Positions 43,404-56,340 of a DNA stretch of 64,000 nucleotides are shown one piece after another. The translations under genes and the position numbers were made by a program. The notes beneath the pieces are model-generated. The model worked only from the letters and a program-made list of their open reading frames with translations, ran no database searches and was not told where the DNA came from. The first letter of the stretch is position 1. Every line of letters starts with the position of its first letter. Source of the DNA: Eleginops maclovinus (lineage: Eukaryota > Chordata > Actinopteri > Perciformes > Eleginopidae); assembly GCF_036324505.1 (NCBI RefSeq), contig NC_086357.1, positions 21,587,293-21,651,292 of the forward strand, written 5' to 3'.

Positions 43404-43897
43404 TGTCAGGGTTTGGGGAAATAGGACCCAAGTGCAGCAACAAAGGGAGGCAGGTATGGGTACAAACGAAAGGCGAGCTTTATTCCAAAAGCTGTTTTAC
43501 AAAAATACGAAGTTAGGAAAAATCCAGGACATGAAAAAAACACTTGACTTGAACACATGAAGACGATAAATCCAGGGCATGAAAAACACTTGACTTGAAC
43601 ACATGAAGACGATAGAGAAATCCAAGACATGAAAAACGCTTGACTTGAACACACGAAAGACGCTAACGAACTGACAGAGAACACAAGGTGAAGCAGGACT
43701 AAATACAAAGATACTAATCACAACACAAGCCACAGCTGGGGAGGGGAGGCAGAAACACAGGGCAACAGGTGACAACAATGAAACAATCAAGGAAGGAAGG
43801 AAAACCAAAAGACAGGGAGTAAAACTACACATGACACAACAGAGGGAAAACATTTCAAAATAAAACAGGAAACAGACAGAAAACAAGGATCATGACA
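43404..43897 (-). mobile_element. Solo LTR (Gypsy-like) with 5-bp target duplication
   Basis: The element begins TGTCAGGG, ends CATGACA (TG...CA), is 494 bp long, and is flanked by exact ATCTG duplications at 43,399-43,403 and 43,898-43,902. Read on the minus strand it has a TATA-like GTATTTAG near 43,703 and a polyadenylation signal AATAAA (complement of 43,479-43,484), the order expected of U3-R-U5. No internal gag-pol region adjoins it. Three tandem copies of a 47-50 base unit lie inside at 43,519-43,664. Assignment to Ty3/Gypsy is tentative. Confidence 0.7.
43519..43664. repeat. Three tandem copies of a 47-50 base unit inside the LTR
   Basis: The units start at 43,519, 43,568 and 43,618. 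Each begins AAATCCA(G/A)G(A/G)CATGAAAAA and continues CTTGACTTGAACACA(T/C)GAA. They differ at only a few positions. Confidence 0.9.
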
Positions 43898-46800
43898 ATC
43901 TGTAGCTGACGTGACATGCCTTTTTGATGATGGTTTTATGTTGGATTGTGTTGACGTTTTGTGTTGATTAGAGGAAATAGGATCAGATATATGCCGATGG
44001 GGATCACAATCAGTTAATGAATTGTGGCTAAGAGGGGAACACAAAAACTGTAGTGTATAGCATACTGGATTATAATTCAGGATTTAAATAACTGCAGCTC
44101 GCATTGAATGGTAAGGCCTTTGAATACATTGTTGAGCTGAATAATGGGACTTAATAATGTAAGAGGCACAAAATCATATATACTGTGTATGTAATGTAAA
44201 CATTATTATCCATGCAACATAGAATATTTAGTTTGATACATTTGATATCTGCTTTCCTTACATGGTCAAACATATGACTTTGTCTATAGCAATTTGCTTA
44301 TAAGTACTAAACAAAAAACTGTAGTCACCCATTGACATAGCTGATGGGAAATAAGATTCAACAAGTTGTTTTAGGGTTTGTAGATGATTACTCTTAGAGC
44401 AAGAGCAAGATAAACAGAGGGAAAATATTTCAGTTTTCTTCCTTTTTCACTTAATTTTTAACTCCATGTCTCGTTTATCATACATTTATTTGTGTCTTTA
44501 TTGCATTAGCTTAATCTTATTCATGTTGCAAGACTTTTAATATACTGCGGCAATATTATTTTTAACAAATTGTTATGCCAATATTGACATAACATTGTCA
44601 TGCCTTTTTATCTTATGAGACATGTAGGTAATATTGTCATAATTAGCTAATTATTTATTCAGTTACGCAGAGACCTTTGACCAAAATCCAACCAGTTTGA
44701 GTCCAATTTGAAGACATTCCCTCCTACAGTAGGTGCTCCTGAGAGAATGTCTTTGGGATAATGGGAACGGGGACAACACACAAAAAAACGCCTCTGGCCC
44801 TTTGCTGATGTAGTCATAGCAAAGATACAAACACAAAAACACCACAACACGATAGCAGTTTCTTCACAACCCTGGACGCAGTGTTCTTCTCACAGGCCTA
44901 TAAATCACCCCACCCCCCCTTTGAAACACATCAAGCTCTTCCACATCAACATATCATTCACATTCAGCCCTGAGGCGCACAGAGACCATCAACTTAAAGA
45001 ATCACTTTGGCTCCACAAGACGAGCCACCTACAATTTGTTACGCCTTGAGAACTTCTCAATGAGGCCAATTGCCAATTTGTCCGGATGCAATATAAAAAA
45101 GATCACAACATGCGTGTCTCTGTATGCAGAGCACACATCTGACATAGGAAAAACCACTCTTACGCAACCTTACTAGAGATAGCATGATGTACAGGAAGAG
45201 ACATAAAATACGTGATGCATGGACTCAGGTGTGTTAAAAAATATTGGTAGCTAGGGCCCCATAACAGAGTTAAAGAGAGAAAAACTGTTGTTGGAACATT
45301 GCATTCTGAAAGTGGCCCATGGAGACAGGTTAAGTCGGTTTCCTTCTGTTGACAGACTGTTCTGCTGCTATAGATACTCAAAATAAGTCTTTCTTCTCAT
45401 GTATACTTCAAGCCCCACTGATCTGCATATGTTCCATAACAGCCCTCTTAAATGGACATAGTGTACTCCCCTTTAAACAAATAGAGTGCATTATATGAAA
45501 TAATATTTCAGTCTTGAATAGATCAAAGACTGGATATTGGAAGTCAAAGGCTTTCTACGGAGTACACACAAATTGAATGTACATGTGTGTCCCCTTGTTT
45601 TATTGGAAACTGATTATAAAACAATCCATTTTGTAAGACATACCTCCCAAGATGCAACTTTGTTAGACATAACACCTCTCCATAGCTTTTTTGCTCCAGA
45701 GATCAACAGAAGCATTCAGTAAATTTCCGCCTAAATGACATTCAAGCATCAACAAGTTCATAAGTTCTGCAGTATCCATCAGAGGGGATGGTGTAATGGC
45801 CAGAGGAAATGTAAACGCTCACTAAAACAACACCAGCCTAGACATGTCTATCAATCTTAAAGCTGTTCACACTGAATGTAAGGATTTAAAAAAAGAAAGC
45901 TCAGTTCTTGTAAAGGCCACTCGATAGACCACGAAAGGAAAGATGAAATCTGCGTTTGCCAACAGCTACTAACCACATCACAGTGTTAAGCAACCTCTCC
46001 AGCCGGCGGTAAGCAGTATTTATGGAGGAGGGATCGATTATTAAAAGGGGACCCGTCCATCTGGGAAAGTGAACATTCAGAAACAAAGGACTCGTGGAGT
46101 GAACCTCAGCATGTTAGCTGTTTTTGTATCATCTTCAGGGAGACTCACGCAATGTTTGAGGGAATGGCAATGAATTTGAAAACAGTATTTTCGTGTGGAA
46201 AGTTTTCCATTGCCACAAGGGTTTATGACTGGTTGCTATAAGACTTCTAGTCATAATTATACAACACATTTATAAATCCACCCGAATTCCAACTGCCTTT
46301 CAGCTGGAAAATAGCAAAAATGGATTAACTGTCATGCAATGGGAGTCATTTCCAAGTTTCAGGGCTAAAAAAAGCTCGTTCTACATTTTCAGGTAAAGAA
46401 ATTTAAGCTGTTTTTACCGGGCAATTATCCTAAAAGCACGTTAGACAGTGCTCTTTGTACGAGGGTAGAAACAAACCATTATTTATTGAATTTAAAATGT
46501 GCATTTCTGACATTTGATATTATTTTTAGTATGCCATATATTATTATGGAAAGTAAAGTAGTCTTTTCTGCAAGGCATGTTCTCTTTGAAATACACACAA
46601 ATAACTAGTCCATGGCCTAAAGAGCCCGTCACCCACATCTTGTTGTGATGTAGCTGAAATGAAAACAGCGTGTAACTGCAAAGGACACAAACATACGTCT
46701 GAAGTAAACTTAAAATTGTTTATGGAGAAAGAGAGTTGCACAAGATCACTCGCTGCTGTTGACAAATCCTCACCCTCTTTAGTGGGTCACAGAGCCCCGA

Positions 46801-48691
46801 GAGCCCCTGTTATTTCCACCGTATATCCTATCCATTAACACCTCTTTTAGTACCCCTCACATACAGAGCTCAGACAGCAGACTACACGTAACCTTTTCAG
46901 TGTATCTCGCCAAGAGCCCAGGGGTATATGTAAACACAATAATCATTGTAAATACTAAGGTCTTCATACTATAATGGAGACCAGGCTTATTTACAAGACA
47001 AAGCCACAAGACCAGCTGATAATACTGACCTTACCTTTGTTTATTTACTTTCGCTCTGTAATTATAACACTCAAATTGAATTGATTTTTACAAATACTGT
47101 ATATATATTTTTAATAGAACTGTATTCTCTGTAAATATAATTGACCTTCCCTTCTTTTAGAACTATGTTCAGTTGTATTTTATTGGACATTTCATTGTTT
47201 ATCTTCTATTATAATTGAATTATTTTTAAATATATACAGTTTTTGTGAAGGGGCTACATTTCATTGTGCATTCTGCTTTGTATAATGACAATAACAAAAC
47301 ACTAAATCCTCAAGGCTCTAAGTGTTGCAGTGGAGAATGTGATTAAGTGGTGCACAGAGTTTACAAGAAAACAACCTTTGCGTTGATCAATGCTAATACT
47401 AAAATATAAATGACACACTGTGAATGTGGTTATTTTTGGGCAGCCTGAAGATTAATCACTATGATTATTCTTGAATCCACTTGAATTACCTTGGAAGTAG
47501 GTAGAAGTATTGTCTATTGGGTAAAAAAATATGCAACGCTGTCAGAAAATGGTTTGTTTAGACATCTCATTGCATTGAAAAGATGGTGAGCAGCTGCAAT
47601 GCTTTTTTTTGTCTGCCCCGACCTCAGACACCTCTCTTCTTCCACATTTTACTTTAGAACTGGTCAATATAAAAAGTAGCACATGCTTAAAACTAGGTCA
47701 GGGCCGGCAGTTACCTGCTTAAGAATAACTGTGCGTTGCCCAGGGAAGCCTCCATGTCTCCCAGACTTTCCTTTAGTGTGAGCTAGCAGCATTAGAGTCT
47801 CCGAGGAAGAATGAGGTGCTGAGTGTCTTTCCAGTCAAAGATCTGGAGGGCCAAAGGTACAGCGGTTGACCTAATTAAAACTTCCAGAAGAAACCGAAGG
47901 CAACGAGACTTAGTGATTTTTAATTCTATTTATTTAACATACAGTATATAAATTGAAATAAGTCTTCAAAGAAAGAGAGATAATAGTGGGTTATTTTCTG
48001 CGTTTTCACAACTCAGGCAGTCAGGAAGTGGCCTCTGATATTAATCTAGAGATATTTCTGGTAAACTACAAGTCAGGAGCAATATCTTGCCACATAGCTC
48101 ACCATATCAGGTTTTTATGAACTAGTTTTGGTGTTGCAATGTTCCCAGATCAGATCTTAATTGCATCAGCTGACACTCAACATGACCTTTCTCATCATCA
48201 TACTTTTTACATTTCTCTTAGAGTTTTGTTGGGGACAGTTGCTAAAACATGAAAAGACAAACAAATGAGCAAAAACTGAAATGACTTTAACAAATTAGGA
48301 TACTATCCAAATGTCTCCCTCCACATTATTGTAAGTGTTTGCTGAAGCTGTGCTAATGGCACATAGTTGTTTGAAAAAGCAGTTATAAAATATTTTTTTA
48401 AAGAGGTGAAATCAAGACGTCTCTCTCGCTCCAAATACCATCTCTCAATCCAGACTGCTTACTGGTCTTTTCCACAGGTTATACGGCTGGTGCAGCTAAA
48501 ACACTTCTGCAGAAGTTACAGAAAGATGGAAGTTCACTTCTTCAGTCAATATGTCAACCTTGCTATATTTCCAAATTGTGCAAGAACTGGGCATACTTGA
48601 ACACTTATGTCACCCCACACTAAGAATACGTCATTGTATGAATAATTTCTTTGTGGCTAAAGTGCATACTATCTAAGATACAGGGATATAT

Positions 48692-48761
48692 TGCATGTCA
48701 TTCTTTTGCCCCTCATTTCCTGTCTGCCTCTGCAGTATCAACTATACAATAAAGGCAAGGC
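48692..48761 (+). mobile_element. SINE 3' fragment
   Basis: TGCATGTCATTC...CCCCTCATTTCCTGTCTGC...CAATAAAGGCAAGG matches the body and tail of the SINE copy at 8,096-8,270. The tRNA-like head is missing, so it is truncated. Confidence 0.55.
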
Positions 48762-50615
48762 GATGAAGAATTGGGACCAAATTTCAATGTGAAGGGAATC
48801 AGTAGTGCCTGAATTTTAAAAGATACCGTGCAGACAGCCCACAATGAATGCTTACTTTGGACTCTCAGCAATCTTGAAATCCAGCTACAATGCAACAAAT
48901 ATTCTACAGTTTTTTAAGAGGATTAAATCAAGTCCAGAGGGCACATGTAGCTTAAAAGAGACTTAAGTTCAACGCGTGTTAAAGTCAGACGCAACAGCTC
49001 ATACCCCTTCCCATCATCTGTATCTTTATACGCTCAAGGTTTGTTCATACTTTTTGTTAATTTCTTTCTGAACAGTTGTGCTAAATGACCCTGATTTACC
49101 CTGACATATGGAGTCATAAATCGGTCAGTAAACAGCAAGTGTGACAGTGACAAATAGCAGCTATTAAGAGTGTGACTCATCTGTTCATTTCATGCCACTC
49201 AACTACTAAACTATAAAGAAAAAGGGGCACACAACAAAGCCAAACAAAAAACATTCAGGCATGTGGCCAGAAAAACTAATCACAGCTCGACAATTAAATG
49301 ACTCCGGCTATTGAAAGATTATGAAAGTGAATGTTATTGTTATAATTTCGACCACGGTCATTCAAACAGAAGAAAACAAAGACCACATTTGTGGGTTTAT
49401 GGGTGGTCTTTCGGGGGATAATGAGCCATGACACATTCTCAATGGTAAACAGTAAATTAAATGGCATTCCAAACTGTATTCATGGCTCACAGTATAGGTG
49501 CACACACTAATCCTCATCAGGTCTGATCACAGCTGTCATGATTCAGAAGATAAGAAGTGCTCATCTGTTTTGTCCGTTGAAAAATCTCCTTTAATGACAA
49601 ACACAGACCGTCTGACTCTTCTTCCACCCCAAGTCAGGCCGCTTTTGAGATACACACTCTATTGTTCTCCGTCTCATCCTCTTTATCCATCTCCTGTCCA
49701 CTATGTTTCCAAATACCTCTAAATACCTGTCTATTCTTCCCCCAGTGACTGCCAAATACCCAGAATACCAGTGTCCTTTTCCATCTGGTGGGACCAATCT
49801 ACTCAAGGTTTTCTGGGTATAAGTAAGGAAGGGAATTTGAAGCTTGGTCTGTATAAAAGGCATCAAAGCTGCAGATATGACAGCTAACACAAAACGGTCG
49901 ATTTCTTCTCACATATTTCAAATTCTCTTTTAAAACCACAGAGAAAACGCCTTCAGTATTCAAGAGTGTGATTCATTTTCCTACTAAAGAAATGATTGTA
50001 ACACGTCTAACATATGGTGGGAACTTTTCTTATCACAAATGTAACACTCCTACACAACTAATGTGTTTTACATATACACAGAAACAAAAACACAGACTCC
50101 CACACATACCAATCCTAAGCAGCCATGTAAAAACAGATGCAAAATGACATCTTGTGAAATTCACTTAAGAAGAGAAGGCAGGAAGAGTTATGGCTTGGAG
50201 GATGAGGCTAAGAATCAAAGAGGCTTCCTGTCAGCCCTTATCCTCTGGGACCGTTCCTTCTCACAGTAGTAGTATGATTTTTTTCAATCCTACCTCACTT
50301 CACTGTTAGTAAGCTGAACAGGCTCAATTGTGTTTACCATGACACAATATCACATTGATAGACTTCCACATCTGGCACTTCGATCATTTGCCTGAGCTAT
50401 ACCGGGGCTAACGGGAATGTCTAAATATCAGTTTACCATTCCTATCTATTACATCCAACCCCTAGTTTGCCCTCCATGAAAAGAGGCTGATGTATTAGTC
50501 TTCTGTTGCTACTTACAGACCTCTTTTGCACCACAGTGAAAACCTATATACATCACCCCTTTCAAAAGGTCTGTTTTTGTTTCCACACTGTTTGACCGAC
50601 ACGTTTTTCTTTCAG

Positions 50616-50690
50616 AGGCACTCTCTGCGGTCAGAACACTGGATCTGTGTGCTCAGACAGACTGATGAGGAGACGTTGCATACTCCAAAG
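50616..50690 (+). other. Isolated exon-like segment
   Basis: Seventy-five bases are open in a frame reading RHSLRSEHWICVLRQ and on to HTPK, bounded by a good acceptor (TTTTTCTTTCAG) and a donor AAAG|GTATTC. No similar exon lies nearby and the sequence is not recognised. Chance is a fair alternative. Confidence 0.15.
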
Positions 50691-53531
50691 GTATTCAGTG
50701 TGTGTGTGTGTGTATGCATATTTGTGCATCAGGCAGACAGGGGCTGTTGTCACCCTCTGTTATTTCTCTTAATTTCTGCAGGCTCTTTATGCAATGTGGA
50801 TAAACCTTTATGTGGGTATTTGTTTAGGAGGAAGTAGAACTGCCGCAACTCTTTGAATTTATCTGAATGTTGAAAGGTTAAGCTTTAAGTATTAGCATGT
50901 GCAGATAACTAGCCTATAAATACAAATGGAGGAGGAAACAAGAGACCAAATCCATTCTGATTTTACAATCACAACACCAAAACAGAGACGCAGAGTGTGG
51001 AAACATTTGGGGTTTTGCTTCGTAGATGGCTAGCCACCCAAGTACAACCTCATCTGATTCAAGACACCTGGGGCAATTTATGACACTAATTTGGAAAATA
51101 GAAAAGCTTTTTTAACTGCAGACGTGTGGAGGCTAGAGATTTATACATCAATCGTTTTGTTTTAATCTTATTGAATTTGTTCATACTTGACTTTAAAAAG
51201 GCAAAGCGCAGCAACTATTGGTGGATTTGGCGAAAGGTCGATTATTTTGTGGGAAAGCGAAATAAGATCTTAATTTCTGTCTCTTTCAACTCTAAAATCT
51301 TATAAAAGAGCCTGACGAGAACACAATCTTTACTGCGTTAATCAGAAAGTGGGTTTATACAGCTTCCTCAACTTTGACAGGTCCTCTTCAAAAGGCCTGA
51401 TGAATATCACGAGACACGAAGGCTTTTAGCTGATGGTATCTTGCAAAAATGAGGCCTAACTGTTTTGTTGGAAAGGCTACATTCTTCAAAATGAGAAAGG
51501 GGGTTGAAGAAGCAAATTCCCATCCTCTCATTATGCTGGTTTAAATTTGATACATCTAAATATGAATCCCATGTCTAAAGCGAATAGACACCATATGTTT
51601 TTTGGATTGAGCAGAACAGAAAAACACCAAGAGCTGACATAATTTATGTCGTTGGGGGCTCAGTCAAAGGATTGGCCTCTTTTCTCTTTACTTTTAGCTT
51701 GCCATGTTACTTTTGAGGTAGGATTTGGTCTCCTGTGGTTTTCTTAGGTTATTACATAATGTAATTAACTTTCTGGGTATCGATCGTTTTTCTGGTTTAG
51801 GTCAATACTTTTACTTAAATAATCACATAGGCCAGCTATGATTTGAGAACAAAACTGTCCTCAGAAAATAAAGGATGTGCCCCTGATGCACAAGAACCAG
51901 CTAATGTGTTAGAGATTTGATGCTTGAGAATAACAGCACATGCTTTACAGAGAGCTGTCAAGAAAGCAGAAGCAACATAAGTCTGTGTAAGATCACGAAG
52001 GTCTGAACTCCACAGATCTAATCTCTTAAAGCTTCAGTCAGTGCGGTTGAGCTGTGACAAAGACTGCATCAGAAGTCTTTACAGAGAAATGTAGAGCTAA
52101 AGTGATTTCCTTTCCTTTATCCTGTGTTTCTAGATTTGTCTTTGCCATGAAAATGTTTCACATCAATACTGTCAAAAAACATTGAATAGAATTTTTATTA
52201 TAAATCGACATCTTTAAGGATCAGTCTTTGTCGGAGCTGTTGTTTCAACTGTGCAGTTTCAGAGTGGCTTAAAGAATAGTATAGATTTTAAAATAACTTT
52301 CCAACTACAGAACTGTATTGTTACTTTACAGCGTACAGAGTAAGAAACAAATCATAATAACTACTCAATTTCAACATACTTCTTCCAGTTTATTGAAGGT
52401 TTTCTTTGTGCAATGTCTATCAAAGTGAATTTTAACAGGCACATCTAACTTTAATTAAGTATAAACAGTCAATGCCTGACTTGGAAGAGAAATCTTTTAT
52501 TGAAATAACAGGTGCACGTAAGAATGCTTTATATCCTCTCTCCGCTTGTGGACTGCAGGCATCAACAGCCAGCTTTTTATCGCAGTAATATTACCTTTCC
52601 AGCTGTTAAAATACTAATAATGAACACATGAATTATTATCTATGGAGGTTTGAAAAAAGTGGCCGAAGGTCTGATTGCAAATGTTTTGTTTGCCAGCCAC
52701 TCTATTACTATAACATGGCCTTGGTTAGTCATTAAACATGGAGTGCTCAGTTATAAGTAGAAGAATTTAACATCTTCTAATAAAGGATGAATGCATTTTT
52801 AATTATGCATCAGTAAAAAAAAAAATGCAGTTGAGAGTTTAATCTTTTCATCTTGAGAAATGTTTGTTATAGATGGTATCATGGTAACCACATGCCTCAT
52901 CTGTTTTGATTTCCTGTTCAATGGAAAGCAAATGATAGTCGACTTCAAAATAGCAATAAGGATATCAGTTTTTTACAGCCCTGATCCTCGGTCCTGTGTG
53001 AAATTACACAGGCTTGAACGTATCTTCTAAATAAATGTTTGAATCAAACCTCAATACTTTTTTAGTGCTTCCTTAATTGCGTCACGAACGTTACATTTGG
53101 AAAACTATCAAGTAGTTAGCAGTTACGTGAATAGGTTGTTGGTCCTGTTTTGATTATTTGACATTTTCTGATTGAATCCCAATGACTAAGTACACAACTG
53201 GTGTTCATTCAGCAAAGGTGTCAAAACAAAGTATTTAGATTAACTTCAGGACATGTTAACCGTATCAAAACTATAAAACTAGAAAGCAGTCAGAGAGAAT
53301 TTACCTATATACAGGGCTCTAAGTGTGTTATTTTAATGACACAACAACTCAACTTTTTCTCCTGAATCAAAAGCAGACAGAAACAGGGGTAGGAAAAGAT
53401 GCTTTGGATGAATGCATAGGCCAGATTTTGAAATTAAAAGTGTTTGCAAATGTCTTTTTTTGCAAGGTTATAAAATCCTTTAGGTTAAGTAGCAATAAAG
53501 CGCCACAGGGATGACTTATTTTTGTAGGCCG

Positions 53532-53780
53532 ACCCGGAAGTAGGCCTAAGCTGCGCATGGGATCCTTCAACAAAAAAGCAATGCGATTTCTCCATAGGCT
53601 TTTGGAATATTGTTCACTGCTGATGTCTTTAATGTCGTAGAACAAAACGTGATCCTTCTCTTAAATGTGTGTCAACCACAGACCTTATTTCGAGCTGTTT
53701 TCCAAAATCCTATGAAGAAATCGCATTGACTCCGAGACGGAGGGGACCGGAAGTTGTAAAATGTTAGCTTACTTCCGGGT
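53532..53780. mobile_element. Short inverted-repeat element (MITE-like)
   Basis: An 11-bp sequence ACCCGGAAGTA (53,532-53,542) is exactly inverted at 53,770-53,780. The interior contains GATTTCTCCATAGGCTTTTGGA, which I recognise from a dispersed repeat common in teleosts. The repeat probably extends past both inverted segments (CAGGGATGACTTATTTTTGTAGG on the left, TTTAGGACTCGTTCCTC on the right). No coding capacity. Confidence 0.5.
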
Positions 53781-54418
53781 TTTAGGACTCGTTCCTCAGA
53801 CAAAAAACCTCCAACATTGGGCTGTTTGTCTTTTCTCTATACAATTCATATTTGATGGCTTGATAAATGCAAATTATATCTCAATTGCGCTCTGCTCGAA
53901 AGGCCGCTATGTGGGAAGAGCCCCACACTGAATCTCAAGTGTGGGAAAATAACAACATGCAAAGCTCAGACTCTCTGTCATAAAGCGGATGGCACAAATT
54001 GGATGCAAAGTGGGGTCGCTTGACTGTCTGCAACTGGAAGCTAAGTGCCTTGTATCATTGTCTCATTTGATCGTAGTAGGCAGAAGTTTGTGTTTGTCTA
54101 AAGATGACACAGTAACTGTTGTTATTGTGAACAAATTTAAGTCTGCCTTTTTTGAGAAAACCTTGAAATGAAACACCTCAGCGCCCACCGGCTGAGAAGA
54201 AAGTGTCAATAACCAAATCGCTGATGAAAAAACATCTTATGATTTTTTTTCGGAGGATTAAAAAGATGCAAGCAGCAGGCAAATAAAAACACAAAATCTG
54301 TCTTCCTCAGCAGATCAAACAGAGCTCCTCAAATTGAAAGCTCATACAAACAGGGAATTGAGCAGGACAACAGCCATTTTTGAAAAAGAGGTATATGCAC
54401 AGTTGGATAATCATCTAC

Positions 54419-54462
54419 GTGTGTGTGTGCGTGCGTGCGTGCGTGCGTGCGTGTGTGTGTGT
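54419..54462. repeat. Compound (GT)n/(GCGT)n microsatellite
   Basis: GTGTGTGTGC passes into repeated GTGC units and back to GTGTGTGT. Confidence 0.9.
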
Positions 54463-56340
54463 AAGCATTAGTCCTGTAGTGATAAAGAACATATAAGACA
54501 AGCAAGTTCCAAACTCTGTTTCTTTGCAAGTTGTTATAATAAGTGTTTTACGAATTGAGAGGTCATATTGCTTGATTTTATGAAAGTCCTGAAATATTGC
54601 TTCTGAGAGGACACATTTTTTATAAATAAGAAAAAGGTGATGTTAGCAGAAAGTTAAGTGACTCTGAGGATATCTGTGCAAAAAAGATTATATGTAAGAC
54701 CAGCACAGACATGAGTCAGCTGAAATTGGGATAATTGCTGAACAGTGTCACATCAGCATGGCTCTGGGGCCATAAAACCTCTAAAACCATATGTGATTTC
54801 ACTAAAGCCAGGGTTTGATCCATCATCACTGTCCTAGGAATGTCCGTTTCTCTGTCTGTTGGCTTTTATTGTTGTCATTTTCCTTTCTTCTTAATATACA
54901 TGTAATTTGTACAGTGATTTATGGTTTTCATGGCTGTTATTACATTTCCTCTTCCCTTGTTGCTTTGTGGAATGGCTAAACCAGCCAGCCTTCTCAGCCT
55001 CGCGGTCCTAATAAAAGTGACAGGCTAACCGTAAAGACCCTGTTCTACCGAGCAGGTTTCTCTGTGCATCTCCGCCTGTAATTCCCATTACTGCCCTGGA
55101 CTCCAGGAGCTCACATCCCAAAAACCTGTTCACTTCTTTCCCTCTTAACCCCCCCCCCCACCTCCACTTTTTCCCCTCTTCCCCAAAATGCTATTGTGCA
55201 TCATTCAAAACAATTGCAATAAAGTTTGTCACCAAGATATAAGAGGCACATACTTGAGTCTAGACCGAGGAAGTGATGTAACAGACGTATCTGTGCTCTG
55301 TGGTCAGTGAGCTACATACCGTTGGCCTCTTTAAAGAAGAGGAATGGTTATTAGCCAGCACTATTTTAAGCGTTGCAAATCGCTTCATATCTTTTTTCTA
55401 CAAAGCTTCATTCACATTTGATCCACAGTTAATACTCTGAGCTAAAACCCAGCTCTCCTGTTCGTCTCTTATTGATTTTAAAAATCCAGCAGGTCCTCAC
55501 AAGTGTAATTTATTTTTGCAAAACTGAAAGAAAGGTCTGTACAACCCACAGGCTTTGAACAGATCATGAATTTGATTTATGACTGACATGCAGTTTTCTT
55601 ATAAAGAAATTATTATAGTGGCTCCTAAAAATAAAAGAAAAATGAAAAATTATTGTACTGGTTTATTTTGGTTCATAAAATCTGCTGACTGGTCTCCTCT
55701 TCCCTCCAACAGAAACCTAAAGACTTCTTCATTCCCTCTGGAAGTTCAGGAGCCACATTTCACTTTAAGCTCCACAAACCTCTCTTTCAAACAAATCCTA
55801 TTTTTGTACACGGTCTGATGAAGTGATAACACCATTATAATGTTACCTCTGGGGCTGTGTGAGAGACATAGAGGCTCCTCTGAGAAAGCCAGGGCTTTGA
55901 ACATTGAACGCCAGTAGAGATTAAGACTTTAAGACTGTGACCACAATGGCATCAGTGGATAAATTATAACCACTTATTTTAAAGTTCAATACGCTGGTCT
56001 GAAATTTGATAATTTGACTCAATTTTAAAATCAACCTGCTAGCATGAACAGCATAGCAAAGTAATAATTTGCTTTACGCAGTTTATGTTTCATCCCAGCT
56101 AAAGTGTAATGTATTGCATATGTAAAATTAATACATTGCCATTTGTGCTCAGACTTTTCGATTGTTTTGGAGATAATAGACACCCTCCTCTTGAATGTGT
56201 GGTTAAGAGCCTCATTGTTTGCATGAGTTAAGCACTCAAACACTTCCTTCTCTGTCTTACACAAGGGTGTAGATAAAGATTGAATTTGTCAGAAAAGCGT
56301 GTCACTTCATCCAGAAGCTCGATTGGACTCTGATCTCACC

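Larger units (their letters stand above)
37453..56340. other. Gene-poor region between rfesd and the granzyme-like gene
   Basis: About 19 kb with no multi-exon gene I can assemble on either strand. It contains a decayed Tc1 copy, a solo LTR, SINE and LINE 3' fragments, a small inverted-repeat element and two isolated exon-like segments (39,128-39,225 and 50,616-50,690). Much of the rest is unique-looking AT-rich DNA that could hold regulatory elements I cannot see without alignments. Confidence 0.55.

Noticed and set aside
43406..43886. 100- and 129-codon hydrophobic minus-strand frames
   Set aside because: They lie wholly inside the solo LTR, and the hydrophobic repeats are translations of its tandem units.
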